A stretch of DNA of 64,000 nt from Stieleria magnilauensis (lineage in GTDB: Bacteria > Planctomycetota > Planctomycetia > Pirellulales > Pirellulaceae): positions 10,201,381 to 10,265,380 of the forward strand of contig CP036432.1 of assembly GCA_007753675.1 (NCBI GenBank), read 5' to 3'. Every line of letters begins with the position of its first letter. Within the stretch, counting starts at the first letter, position 1. Position numbers and translations under genes: made by a program. A model generated the notes under the pieces. The model was not told where the DNA came from, made no database searches, and saw only the letters and a list, made by a program, of their open reading frames with translations. Below, piece by piece: positions 36,401 to 44,384 of this stretch.

Positions 36401-36551
36401 GCCTTCTGGACTCTCGGCTCCCTATCACTTCCTTGGGCCGTGTCACTACTTAAGTCATACAGGCAGCCGTCCTATCAGCATTGTTTGGGAGCTTGAGCAT
36501 CCCGTACCAACGCGCCTGCTACGCACGATGGCCCGGCAGATCGCCGTCTAG
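33462..36551 (+). CDS. PLD nuclease-helicase with DUF3427 domain
   Basis: 1029 residues. An N-terminal helical region (~1-110) is followed by a phospholipase D-like nuclease half with the HKD motif RLHAKAYLFHRKTG and GSANLSNAAL (~210-240). The SF2 helicase has Walker A VAATGTGKTMIA (~338-349), VVDEFHHAAAPS and LTATPERSD, then FFVVD-like motif V (VDLYNEGIDIPEVD) and motif VI LQQLGRGLRLHPEK. The C-terminal ~350 residues match the DUF3427 arrangement (GYTPLLLVRETK, PYHFLGPCHYLSHTG). Proteins with this layout are common in defence islands and are suspected restriction-like effectors. The start (GTG 33462) has only a weak ribosome site and could lie elsewhere. Confidence 0.82.
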   Translation: MEPGLYDHLLTTAIEDEIARLGDPRLTMLAPVDPEEAHSALAQFLERLIAGSLAAFRGAEAAEKQRQLTDRILSTLAEALHESDAEVLSIASPLQRLMAIHRSVDGLPNDRPDSPLSRCSLLTGTRLDASLGSQLRKEIATCDQVDILCSFIKWSGLRVIVDHLRELTERNDELAIRVITTSYMGATDPKAVAALSELPRTEVRVSYDTKRTRLHAKAYLFHRKTGFSSAYVGSANLSNAALSEGLEWTTKISQYELPYLWDKISGTFETHWQDDEFHAFDTESLPRLRQAIRTERKSESTPGLAINFDLRPFPFQEEILDIIAAERDVQNKHQHLIVAATGTGKTMIAAFDYARVAREWGRKPRLLFIAHRKEILSQAMVAFRCVLRDQNFGDLLVDGNQPEQHEHLFCSIQSYNSRNLRMESAEQFEYIVVDEFHHAAAPSYQSLLDHVKPRVLLGLTATPERSDQLDVLSWFGGRASAEIRLPDAISRRLLCPFQYFGISDAVDLDGLTWQRGGYRVDDLDRLYTGNDVRAMLVFEKVAETVLDLQEVRGLGFCCSVAHAEFMSRFFDENGIPSIALSASSTNEQRNSAQQRLRERSVNFIFVVDLYNEGIDIPEVDTVLFLRPTESLTVFLQQLGRGLRLHPEKECLTVLDFIGAQRKEFRFASRFRALSDKPTAKLDREIESGFPHLPSGCVIKLERVAQQRVLENVRESIRLVRPRMVGSLRDLKQYLGRVPTLEDALEYFDTTLDELLKRGLWSRLLADAGLIDVADAPDEKQLAKGLRRLSHINCPLQIRAILNYLERDAGPVTGVAEMLHVSLWGTQHSEMTLAEADKRLRDNLVVVDDLRCVLDYRLKHSPLIAGRNATAFEPLAIHAAYTRDEILVALGHWNFNDRPSQREGVLHLKDRKLDAFFVTLQKTEDEYSPTTMYEDYLISHNQFHWQSQSNTSEQSPTGQRYIRHREIGYTPLLLVRETKSLPSGLSAPYHFLGPCHYLSHTGSRPISIVWELEHPVPTRLLRTMARQIAV

Positions 36552-36615
36552 CAAAGTCACAGATACCGAATCGCCGCAAGTTGACAGTGATCCCCGACGT
36601 CACGGAGTTCTGACT

Positions 36616-36969
36616 TTGGCTCTTACCGAACCCGGAAAGCTTTGCCCGCTTTGCCGCAAGCCGATGGAGAATCCGCAAACTGAGTTTTGCACATGGGCGC
36701 ATCTCGAATTGCATTGCCACCCGGAGTTCTGTGTTTTGAACGACGCGGCCGTCCACCAAGCCTGTATCGACGAGTGGGCCCAACGCGATCGGTTCGTGGA
36801 ATTCTACAACGCCAACGTACGCGATGAACTTGTGGTCGATAGGACGGGGCGCGTTCGGCACCGCAGAACCGGGCTGTATGAGTTGTTTTGGCGCCTGCTT
36901 CACCGCCGGTGTTCCGCGACGAGTGGCCCGAGATCTGCTTTGGTTGGGGGTGGGGAGCTTCTTTGGTAG
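36616..36969 (+). CDS. Small zinc-binding-like protein
   Basis: 117 residues from TTG 36616, chosen because a CGGAG sits ten bases upstream and the sequence before it is not protein-like. Cys and His pairs are arranged as in a zinc ribbon: CPLCRKPM, then FCTWAHLELHCHPEFC and HQACIDEWAQRDRFVEFYN. Proteins of this layout, a zinc ribbon followed by an acidic/aromatic helix, recur in planctomycetes. It follows the helicase with a 64-bp gap and may be co-transcribed with it. Function unknown. The C-terminus (SATSGPRSALVGGG) is low complexity and may be degenerate. Confidence 0.55.
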   Translation: MALTEPGKLCPLCRKPMENPQTEFCTWAHLELHCHPEFCVLNDAAVHQACIDEWAQRDRFVEFYNANVRDELVVDRTGRVRHRRTGLYELFWRLLHRRCSATSGPRSALVGGGELLW

Positions 36970-36994
36970 TCTGAGCTGTTTCGGTTTGCCTATT

Positions 36995-37497
36995 CTATTT
37001 GAAATGCTCCTGACCCTTTTTCCTGACAGCGTACACCGGAACAATGTTGGGATGATCGAGTGTCGCCGCCGCGCGAGAATCGTGTTTGAAACGAGTGATC
37101 GCCTTCTGGTCGAGCATCGCGACGTGCGGCAAGACTATCAATGCCACCGAGCGTCCCGGGACAGCTGCTCGGCTTCATAGACCACTCCCATCCCGCCACG
37201 GCCGAGTTAAGGAATGATGCGAAAGTTGCCAATGGCCTCCGTCGTCGAAGTGCCGCTGGAATGATCGACGTTCCCATCGGCCACCGAGTGTGCGACCGCG
37301 GCGACCAAAGCGTAGGCTTGCAGGCAGTCATGCAACTCATCGCCCAGATCGGGATAATCTTTCACGTACAAGTCGATATCAACCTGCTCGCCAGTCTCAA
37401 TCCGCGCCACGTATCGTTCGACCGCCTTGACGAGCGGGGCATCGCCGTCCTGTTCCGGTATGGGTACACCAAGAGAGTGGTTCGTCGGTGAATTCAT
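36995..37497 (-). pseudogene. Decayed serine/threonine protein kinase
   Basis: N-terminal fragment of a planctomycete Hanks-type kinase. From ATG 37497 the frame gives the ~90-residue pre-kinase region (VERYVARIETGEQVDIDLYV) ending GNFRIIP. A TAA then stands where a Gln codon (CAA) is expected, and translation past it continues as LGRGGMGVVYEAEQLS, the glycine-rich loop. After another break, a different frame gives HPNIVPVY and LDQKAITRFKHDS, then stops at 36995. The activation and catalytic loops are missing. It starts in the stop of the ECF sigma gene, the normal sigma-kinase pairing. Confidence 0.85.
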
Positions 37498-38138
37498 GAT
37501 GATTCTTCGAAGGACTGCGTGGACTCGTTGTCACCGTCGATCGCTCGGCGCATGTTCGCCAGAGCCCGAACCCATAGGCTCTTCACTGCCGCGGTGCTAC
37601 GCCCCATGGCTTGGGCGACCTCAGGAAACGTCTGGTACTGAAAGTTATGTCGAATGATCACTTCGCGGTGATCATCACAAAGTTGCGAGAGCGCGTCGGC
37701 CACCATCACTTCCGACTCTCGCTTGGCCGCGATCGCGATAGGCGATGCACCCGGATCGACGACGCCTCGGGAAAGCCCGGCGGACGTCTGGTCGAGTTCT
37801 TCGCGCAAACGTTTTTCCCTCGCGATATCCCGCCGATCCCGCGTGTAATAGCGTGCCTGGCCGGCAATCTCAGTCGCCAGAATGCTCCGCAGCCAGGCCA
37901 TCAATTCGCGTTCACTCTGCCCGCGGAATTGCCCGAATGCTTTCTTCGCCGACAAAAACGTCTCTTGGACGACGTCCGAGGGGCTGACTTTTCCACGCAG
38001 TTGATGGTTGAGCCGAAGGCGGGCAAGCAACTTTAAATACGCTTGGAACGACTCCAACACATTGCCCAGTGCGGAATTGTCACCGGCTCGCGCTTGCGCG
38101 ATCAGACGCTCGATGGAATCGCTTGAGTGGGGGATCAT
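37494..38138 (-). CDS. ECF RNA polymerase sigma factor (planctomycete kinase-linked type)
   Basis: 214 residues. Sigma-2 region with LRLNHQLRGKVSPSDVVQETFLSAKKAF, a ~60-residue linker, then sigma-4 (LSQLCDDHREVIIRHNFQ, TFPEVAQAMGRSTAAVKSLWVRALANMR). It belongs to the ECF group that in planctomycetes is followed by a Ser/Thr kinase rather than an anti-sigma factor. The kinase gene overlaps by 4 bp but is broken, so this factor has probably lost its regulator. It starts at ATG 38138; upstream is a 342-bp shared spacer. Confidence 0.9.
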   Translation of the reverse strand: MIPHSSDSIERLIAQARAGDNSALGNVLESFQAYLKLLARLRLNHQLRGKVSPSDVVQETFLSAKKAFGQFRGQSERELMAWLRSILATEIAGQARYYTRDRRDIAREKRLREELDQTSAGLSRGVVDPGASPIAIAAKRESEVMVADALSQLCDDHREVIIRHNFQYQTFPEVAQAMGRSTAAVKSLWVRALANMRRAIDGDNESTQSFEESS

Positions 38139-38480
38139 CCCGGCAATTTTCCCGTGTTTAATTCACCAAGCCCCCAAAAGATCACGCCGCAGGCTGCGCC
38201 AGTTGCAAAGGCGGACACCGAGACGTACTCGACCATGCTCTAGGTGACTTGGTTGCTACCGGAAGTGCGATGGTATCGGGTCACTCGATGAAAACTCCGA
38301 AAATTTCTCTCTCGTGGTGTGATTCGGACCTGGAGTCCGTGTCTATCACAAAATAGCCGCTTTCGATCCCGGTGACCCGACACCATTGACTTCGCGGCGG
38401 CAACTTCTTTCCTAGAGTCCGCGCGACAGGCGTGACACGGGACCGATGAAGCCAATCTCGCATAACCCAGGACCGCTACA
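38139..38480. other. Divergent promoter spacer
   Basis: 342 bp between the ECF sigma gene and the secreted protein at 38481. It should hold both promoters. No gene and no hairpin of note were seen. Confidence 0.5.
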
Positions 38481-39629
38481 GTGAACATTCGCACCCCATC
38501 AATGCTACGTTGTCTCCTCGTTGTGACGTTAATCACGTTGCTCCCGAATCAATTGGCATTTGCCAAGAAAGGAGGCAAAGGTGGCGGCAGCGACGCACCG
38601 GTCGCGTACCGCGTGTACGAGATTCCTGCTATCGACGGTCTGCCGTTCTACGCGGGTGGCGTGAACGAATTCGCCGAGGTTTGTGGGGAGGTAGGTCAAC
38701 TACCAGGTCAGGCCGCTTGGTCCGACGGAATCACGACGTCGACACTCAATTCGCTCGTGGATCTTGTCGACCCCCAGGCGCGAGTCGATTCGACAACGGG
38801 AGAAAAATGGCACCTCAGAACGGCCAATGCGATTAACAACTGGGGCCTAATTGCCGGACAGACTAAGTTGACCGAGGACGGCCAACCAGTGATAAGCGGC
38901 GTCGCGAGCGCTGGATACCTGTTCGATCCAAACTCCGAAACGCCACTGAAGTTGCTTCAATCGCCAGATGGAAGCGATTCGTGGGCAACCGATATGAACA
39001 ACTCGGGGGACGTTCTCTTGATGGCATATCAGTCTGACATTGCCTACTTGTATCGATCTATCGATCAATCGTTCACCCCGGTCGCAAGCGATGCGTTCAA
39101 TGGATGGATCAGCAATCGCAACACGGACGGCGATCTTTTTATTGCGATCCAACACTCGGCCGGCTATGTCCGATACTGCCTAAAGGCCGACGGCGTCGTT
39201 GAGGAAACCATGCTTCCGTTGACGGTTCGCGACATCAACGACTCTGGCACGGTCGTTGGGTGGGTGGATAACCGAGGCAGCGTCGTTAGTTTCTTCGATG
39301 ATTCACTCACAGTCCTCAAGAATGGGCGAAAGAATTTGCCGGGACAAGGCTGGACCACCAATAACGACGGCGACATTGGGATCAACGTTTACACGGGACT
39401 GTACACCCCCGAACACGGTGCGATCGATTTGGATAGTCTCGTTCATGCGGACGATGCGTCTCTCTTCTTGGACGACTTTCACACGATCCATATCGCAGGG
39501 ATGACCGATCGTGATTCGGCAACAGGATTTCCATTGCTGACGACATCCAATTATGCATCGAGTGCTCCGAATAGCGATCGGACGGACACGTCGTTTCTCC
39601 TGATCCCGACGATTCCGACTGGAAACTGA
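38481..39629 (+). CDS. Secreted protein of unknown function
   Basis: 382 residues. The N-terminal signal peptide (LRCLLVVTLITLLPNQLAFA) is followed by a Lys/Gly segment (KKGGKGGGS). The rest is a beta-rich repeated pattern (VNEFAEVCGEVGQLPGQAAW; INDSGTVVGWVDNRGSVVSF; MNNSGDVLLMAY) of the HAF type, where each unit has a GxVxG... turn, usually predicting a beta-propeller or beta-helix. Likely exported or surface-bound. Not linked to a pathway. Confidence 0.7.
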   Translation: MNIRTPSMLRCLLVVTLITLLPNQLAFAKKGGKGGGSDAPVAYRVYEIPAIDGLPFYAGGVNEFAEVCGEVGQLPGQAAWSDGITTSTLNSLVDLVDPQARVDSTTGEKWHLRTANAINNWGLIAGQTKLTEDGQPVISGVASAGYLFDPNSETPLKLLQSPDGSDSWATDMNNSGDVLLMAYQSDIAYLYRSIDQSFTPVASDAFNGWISNRNTDGDLFIAIQHSAGYVRYCLKADGVVEETMLPLTVRDINDSGTVVGWVDNRGSVVSFFDDSLTVLKNGRKNLPGQGWTTNNDGDIGINVYTGLYTPEHGAIDLDSLVHADDASLFLDDFHTIHIAGMTDRDSATGFPLLTTSNYASSAPNSDRTDTSFLLIPTIPTGN

Positions 39630-40029
39630 TTCGCGCTCGCATACGTCAGAATGGTTTCTCAAAAACGCTGCATTCGTTGAAAAGCAGACCGGGGACACAG
39701 CGTCTTCGTATTGATTACGCCCGGCCAGGCTGGCGATTGCGACAAGTGCTGGAAAGCTCAGGATCGTGTTCGGCGGCAGGAACGAGCGTGGCATTTCGAT
39801 CGTTTGCTTTGCGTGACGTGGGAATCCGGTCGCTCCAGTGCCGTGACGGAGCCGGCTGCATTGGCGCTATCACGCGACAAGGGTCGTCGTTTTAGCCGGC
39901 GATCGCTGGATTGATCTGGATCTGGCGATTGCTGCGACCCTACCATCGCGGCGACGTCTGACGCGCGAATCCCCGATGATTTTGCGGGTCCACTGGAAGC
40001 CCTGTTTCACGCCATCACCGCAATGTTTC
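39630..40029. other. Gene-poor spacer before the patatin gene
   Basis: 400 bp with two short overlapping plus-strand frames (39711-39914 is the longer alternative). None has a recognisable domain or a good ribosome site. Coding is doubtful. Confidence 0.45.
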
Positions 40030-41157
40030 ATGAAGATCTCGCTGGCATTCTCTGGCGGTGGCGTCCGTGCGACGGTGTTTCATCTCGGTGTTCTGGCTCG
40101 GCTGGCGCGGCAAGACTTGCTCGGCAACGTGGAAATCGTCTCCAGCGTTTCCGGCGGCAGCTTGGCTGCCGGGCTGGTCATCGCATCGGCCGGATACCGA
40201 TGGCCCGGCAGCGAAGAATACTTGCATGATGTCGTGCCCCGTTGCCTGTCCGTGTTGACGACGCGAAATGTGCAGCGGACGTATGTCCTGAACTCGCTGC
40301 TGTTTCCGTGGCGTCTGGCGACCGGCCGGGCATCGGTGCTGGGCGACGCATTGGAACGCAACTGGGGCATCGGGGGATCGCTCGCCGATTTGCCCGTCAC
40401 GCCACGCTGGATCATCAATGCGACCTGTTACCAGACCGGCAAAAACTGGCGTTTCCAACGCGACTTGATGGGCGACTATCAAACCAAGTACGTCACCGAC
40501 CCTCGTTTTCGTTTGTCGCACGCGATGGCCGCGTCGGCCGCCGTTCCGGGTTTGATCGGGCCGTTGCGTCTTCAATCTCGCAAGCACCGGTGGAGCGAGT
40601 ATCGCGATGGCGATTGGTGCAACATCACACCGAAGTACAACCACCTTCACCTCTGGGACGGCGGCGTCTACGACAACTTGGGCGTCGAGTCGCTGTTCAA
40701 GCCCGGCGAAGGCCTTTGCGGTGACACGGATTTCTTGATCGTCTGTGATGCGTCACGCCCGCTGTCGAGCGAGACTCGACAATCACGGTGGCGTCCGGGG
40801 TACCTGAAGGCATCGATGCGACTGGTCGATATCGCAACCGACCAGGTCCGCAGCCTGCGGACGAGGATGTTGATGGAGTTCTTTAAACAGAACCCGGGAA
40901 CGGGCGCCTATTTGCGTCTGGGGTTGGCGACCAAAAAGGTTTACTTGCGCAATCCCGGCACGGGCAAACCCGCGCTGACGGACGACGAAGTCAGCCGGGT
41001 CGCGCAGATCGAAACCACACTCCGTCGGCTCACCCACAGCGAGTTCAGCCTGCTGTTCCGCCACGGCTTCGAAGTCGCCGATGCAACGCTCTCCACCTAC
41101 GGCAACGAAGCCCTCGGCCGCGTCCCCAGCAATCAAGTGCTGTTCAAAGCCGCGTGA
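40030..41157 (+). CDS. Patatin-like phospholipase
   Basis: 375 residues from ATG 40030 (MKISLAFSGGG). The catalytic dyad and oxyanion hole of patatins are present: oxyanion loop SGGGVRATVFHLGVL, nucleophile elbow VSSVSGGSLAAG (Ser) and LWDGGVYDNLGV (Asp). Residues ~190-215 form a flexible linker with basic residues. No signal peptide, so probably cytosolic or peripheral to the membrane. It may hydrolyse acyl lipids. Some bacterial patatins are defence effectors, but no sensor gene is next to it. Confidence 0.85.
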   Translation: MKISLAFSGGGVRATVFHLGVLARLARQDLLGNVEIVSSVSGGSLAAGLVIASAGYRWPGSEEYLHDVVPRCLSVLTTRNVQRTYVLNSLLFPWRLATGRASVLGDALERNWGIGGSLADLPVTPRWIINATCYQTGKNWRFQRDLMGDYQTKYVTDPRFRLSHAMAASAAVPGLIGPLRLQSRKHRWSEYRDGDWCNITPKYNHLHLWDGGVYDNLGVESLFKPGEGLCGDTDFLIVCDASRPLSSETRQSRWRPGYLKASMRLVDIATDQVRSLRTRMLMEFFKQNPGTGAYLRLGLATKKVYLRNPGTGKPALTDDEVSRVAQIETTLRRLTHSEFSLLFRHGFEVADATLSTYGNEALGRVPSNQVLFKAA

Positions 41158-41476
41158 AGCGTGATCGGCCGCCGAAAACGGTTCTGCACTCATCTCAAAA
41201 CGGCGCCCCTGTCTCTGGAATGCACCCCAAACATTTGCACGCGATTGGGTGAACACTGCTCTGAAACTTTATCCTTCAAAAAAACTGGTTTTTCATTGAC
41301 AGACGCAGACCGCACCGCTTCCAATGGCTCCGGTTGCTTAACAACACCATTGAGAGGCGGCTATTTAACTGGGGCACTCTAAGCATGCTGCGCAACAAGC
41401 ACTCTTGATACTTCAATGTGCGCAGCAGCGGGATTTGCGTCGTGAGTGGCTGGCTCGTTAATCATGGAGCCAAACA
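41158..41476. other. Promoter spacer of the secreted cluster
   Basis: 319 bp. A TTGACA at about 41296 could be a -35 box, but the matching -10 box is poor. No gene seen. Confidence 0.35.
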
Positions 41477-42523
41477 ATGCTCGTACGGATGTCGTTTTGG
41501 GGCGTCGCGATCACCAGCCTGCTGACAATCATTGCAGTTGCTGAAGAAGCGAAACCGACACAAGAAATCTTGCTTAGCAAGACGGAAGTGAGCCAGCTAC
41601 CGTTGTTCGGAACAATCATGGTCTCCGATGGACCGACCGAGAGCACTGTTGACCTTGGAAAGAGCTTTTCTGGAACAATCCACCAGGGTCGTGTCATCGT
41701 AAACAACGATGCCACGCAGCCAGTACGCGTGGGCAACATGATAACCTCGTGCGGATGCACGCTCGCAACGCCAGAAGACGGCTCGATTGCTCCCGGAGAC
41801 CAAAAACACGTCTTGCTACAAGTTGCGAAAAGAGGAGTCGGCAACTTTTCCGAGAAGGTGAGTCTTGAGCTCGCTGGCCGATTCCATACGATCAATCTCA
41901 AAGGAAGACTGGCTCCCCGTGTCACGTGCGCGGACGAGCTCGTTTTCCCCGATGGTGGCACAGGATCAATCGAGATCGTCATGCATGACGAAAACTACAG
42001 AAATTCCGCCTTAGAATTTGAAGTGTCTGGCGGTTATGCATCCATCGTTGACAGCCGAACGATCGGCGAGAACACCAAACTGACCTTCCAATGGACCGAC
42101 GACACAAGGTTTATAGACAATCTTCAATTGAGGACGTTTGTCCTGCGTCCAAACAGAGAACGACTTGAGCTCACACCGCTCCTCATACCACTCAAGCATC
42201 CCGGCAGGATTAGAAGTGTTCCGAGCACGGTGTTCATCCACCCCGACAAGGATTTCCGACTGTTTCTCTTCGGTGACATCGAAAGCATTGCATCGAAGGC
42301 GAAAGAAGGCGATGGGACGTTGAAAATCGGGCTGAAGTCGGTGTCGGAAAACTCAATGCCCATCCGGATCCTCACGGCATCTGCCGTTTCAAACACGAAG
42401 TCGGTCATCTTGACATTCAGCGGGAAAGATGTAATTGACCTGAAGGATGGCGAGACTCTCCTCGCATCGTGCGAAGACATCGAATTTCGGTTTAAAGTTC
42501 GTTCGTTAGAAAAGGGGTTATGA
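41477..42523 (+). CDS. Secreted DUF1573-like protein
   Basis: 348 residues with a signal peptide (VRMSFWGVAITSLLTIIAVA). Residues ~65-130 carry the DUF1573 pattern: GRVIVNNDATQPVRV, the signature SCGCTLATPEDGSIAPGDQ and then VSLELAGRFHTINLKG. The rest is beta-sandwich-like with no catalytic motif. DUF1573 proteins are common planctomycete exported proteins. It is first of three co-directional secreted genes; only one base separates its stop from the next start, so the cluster is likely one operon. Confidence 0.75.
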   Translation: MLVRMSFWGVAITSLLTIIAVAEEAKPTQEILLSKTEVSQLPLFGTIMVSDGPTESTVDLGKSFSGTIHQGRVIVNNDATQPVRVGNMITSCGCTLATPEDGSIAPGDQKHVLLQVAKRGVGNFSEKVSLELAGRFHTINLKGRLAPRVTCADELVFPDGGTGSIEIVMHDENYRNSALEFEVSGGYASIVDSRTIGENTKLTFQWTDDTRFIDNLQLRTFVLRPNRERLELTPLLIPLKHPGRIRSVPSTVFIHPDKDFRLFLFGDIESIASKAKEGDGTLKIGLKSVSENSMPIRILTASAVSNTKSVILTFSGKDVIDLKDGETLLASCEDIEFRFKVRSLEKGL

Positions 42524-42524
42524 A

Positions 42525-42977
42525 ATGCGTCTGTTACTTACCATCATCTTGGCTGCAGCTATCGGCCCTGCTGCGAATGCACAGTTTGACTGTGTCAGGT
42601 ACATCGTTCCTCACAATATGATCCGCGTGTGCTCAACATTTTACACTGAAACATGCTGGACCAATCAATCCGGAGGAGTAAAGACGTACCAGTGTGGAAA
42701 TCCAACGACGGCAGCTGCTTGCGCAGGGAAGAGCTGGCACTACCATGGAGACGATTACAATCAAGAGGTAAAGGAGCAGCGAGACGCAAACACCAATGAA
42801 GAAGGACGCGAGCCTGACGAGGCAAATCCAGATACTTATCAGTGCGGCTTGGAAGGAGACTGTGAGTGCAACGAACATGAAACATACTTCAAATGCGAAG
42901 GCGACATCCTCAATCCTTCATTTGAAGATGCCGTCGACTGGGTCGAGTTAAGCGGAACTCAATGCTTCGGGTGGTAA
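42525..42977 (+). CDS. Cysteine-rich secreted protein of unknown function
   Basis: 150 residues. The signal peptide (LLLTIILAAAIGPAANA) is followed by ten cysteines, including the CECN cluster and a closing TQCFGW. An even number of cysteines in an exported protein suggests disulfide bonds. A Glu/Asp-rich middle (DANTNEEGREPDEANP) links two cysteine groups. No family recognised. It starts one base after the DUF1573 gene and is followed by a perfect hairpin. Confidence 0.65.
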   Translation: MRLLLTIILAAAIGPAANAQFDCVRYIVPHNMIRVCSTFYTETCWTNQSGGVKTYQCGNPTTAAACAGKSWHYHGDDYNQEVKEQRDANTNEEGREPDEANPDTYQCGLEGDCECNEHETYFKCEGDILNPSFEDAVDWVELSGTQCFGW

Positions 42978-42998
42978 CGCCACTTTCTTTCAACCGTT

Positions 42999-43030
42999 CT
43001 GCTCACGGTGGATACCTTCACCGTGAGCAG
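42999..43030 (+). terminator. Perfect 12-bp hairpin between secreted genes
   Basis: CTGCTCACGGTG/CACCGTGAGCAG around an 8-nt loop (GATACCTT). There is no T-run behind it, so it may be a partial terminator, an mRNA stability element or an attenuator that lowers expression of the third gene. Confidence 0.55.
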
Positions 43031-43050
43031 AGTCAAAAACGAGGGCTCGC

Positions 43051-44076
43051 ATGCATCACCGTTCAATCACGCTGTGCTTTTTATCCTTCCTGGCCTCGAC
43101 ACCAAGCCTCGCCGAAAATCGCAAGGCGCCGAGCACTGCGGAGGAAATCGCATTTCAGGGAATCGCCGATTTAACCCTGTTACGCGACAGCACACTGAAA
43201 AGGTACTCCTTGATGATCCAAGGAGAAAGCCAAGTAATCTATGATGCGTCGGTTGCAAGGCCGCCTCTCCAGATCAACCGAATCTACAAGTTCTTTGCCG
43301 CCGACAGCAATCGGGGACTCGAATACCTTTCCCATTGCAAGGTGATGGGGCCAGAATCCACCAGCCGAACGTATGAACATCAGTACTGGGTGGAGTTCTA
43401 CAAGTGCAAGGACAAGGCGATGGGACGTTACGGCTCCGCTTCGCGACGACCCTACAAGGTGCGTGAGGCAAACCAGTCCATCAATGAATTCATGGAGAAA
43501 CAGCGTCTCACCGGCGTCCGGCTTTCCGTTTTCGACACGCTGATCGTTCACCCGATGTTTGTCGGGAATGGAGATGACCAATACGGCTGGATCGAAAGAA
43601 CTTACCTGCAGAAATCAGAACTGCTTGAGGCAGCGAAGGTGACCCAGGGAGATGTGAGGAGCAAATGGCGGTGGAAATCCGGAGTTCATGATTTTGAAAT
43701 TGAATTAGTACAGGGCAAAGCATACGACTACCTCCCGGTAAAAGTCACGTTCAAAAGCAAAGACACGAACAGGCCTGACCATTTTGGCGAAACCGAGATC
43801 AAGTGGAAAAAGCATCCGTCAGGAAAATTCCTTCCCTACGTGTTGAAGATGGCCTCGGGAAGCCCATTCGGCCAGAAGCAAGAACACCATCACTGGGTCC
43901 TTGACTGGCGTCTTGGAGATGAACTGCCAAGCGACTTCTTCCAGTGTGGCCTTTCAGACTTCCGTACTCAGTTTACGCCAATCTACGACTTCAAGGCTGA
44001 CATCTACGCGCGTCCGGGCGGACTCATCCTCGGCACTCCATGGAAGACTCCCGAGGCACTTGTCGAAGAAGAGTAA
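43051..44076 (+). CDS. Secreted protein of unknown function
   Basis: 341 residues with a signal peptide (CFLSFLASTPSLA). The remainder is mixed alpha/beta with many aromatic residues and charged turns (NRGLEYLSHCKVMGP, HQYWVEFYKCKDKAMG, VRSKWRWKSGVHDFEIELV). No catalytic motif or repeat recognised. Third and last gene of the secreted cluster, separated from the second by a hairpin. Its G+C content looks lower than in the neighbouring core genes, as for the whole cluster, hinting at transfer. Confidence 0.65.
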   Translation: MHHRSITLCFLSFLASTPSLAENRKAPSTAEEIAFQGIADLTLLRDSTLKRYSLMIQGESQVIYDASVARPPLQINRIYKFFAADSNRGLEYLSHCKVMGPESTSRTYEHQYWVEFYKCKDKAMGRYGSASRRPYKVREANQSINEFMEKQRLTGVRLSVFDTLIVHPMFVGNGDDQYGWIERTYLQKSELLEAAKVTQGDVRSKWRWKSGVHDFEIELVQGKAYDYLPVKVTFKSKDTNRPDHFGETEIKWKKHPSGKFLPYVLKMASGSPFGQKQEHHHWVLDWRLGDELPSDFFQCGLSDFRTQFTPIYDFKADIYARPGGLILGTPWKTPEALVEEE

Positions 44077-44384
44077 CGCTGCGGCTGAATCCCATGCTGC
44101 GTCCACCGAAGTAAAGGTTCCAGAATTCCGATTGTTTCTAAGTCGTGCCGATTCTTGCTTGCCATTGTCTCGGCCGATAGGCTGTTGATTCCAGACGGTT
44201 GGCCACCGCGCGTCGGTGTCTGATTTCGGGGCGGGCGAACGAGATTCTCTTTGGCGAGGAGCTTCGACTCCGCGTTGATTCGGCGCCAACTTGGTCCGCA
44301 GATCGGGTACTGACCGAACCTAAGTTGAGCTGCTGGGTCTGGTAGAAGGGCCGGTCCGCGACACGATAAGCGATACAAAACTTT
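44077..44384. other. Gene-free spacer
   Basis: 308 bp between the secreted cluster and the AAA ATPase. No convincing gene, hairpin or repeat. Confidence 0.45.

Noticed and set aside
40030-41157. Patatin as a CBASS effector
   Set aside because: No cyclic nucleotide synthase or sensor gene is next to it, so a defence role is not supported.
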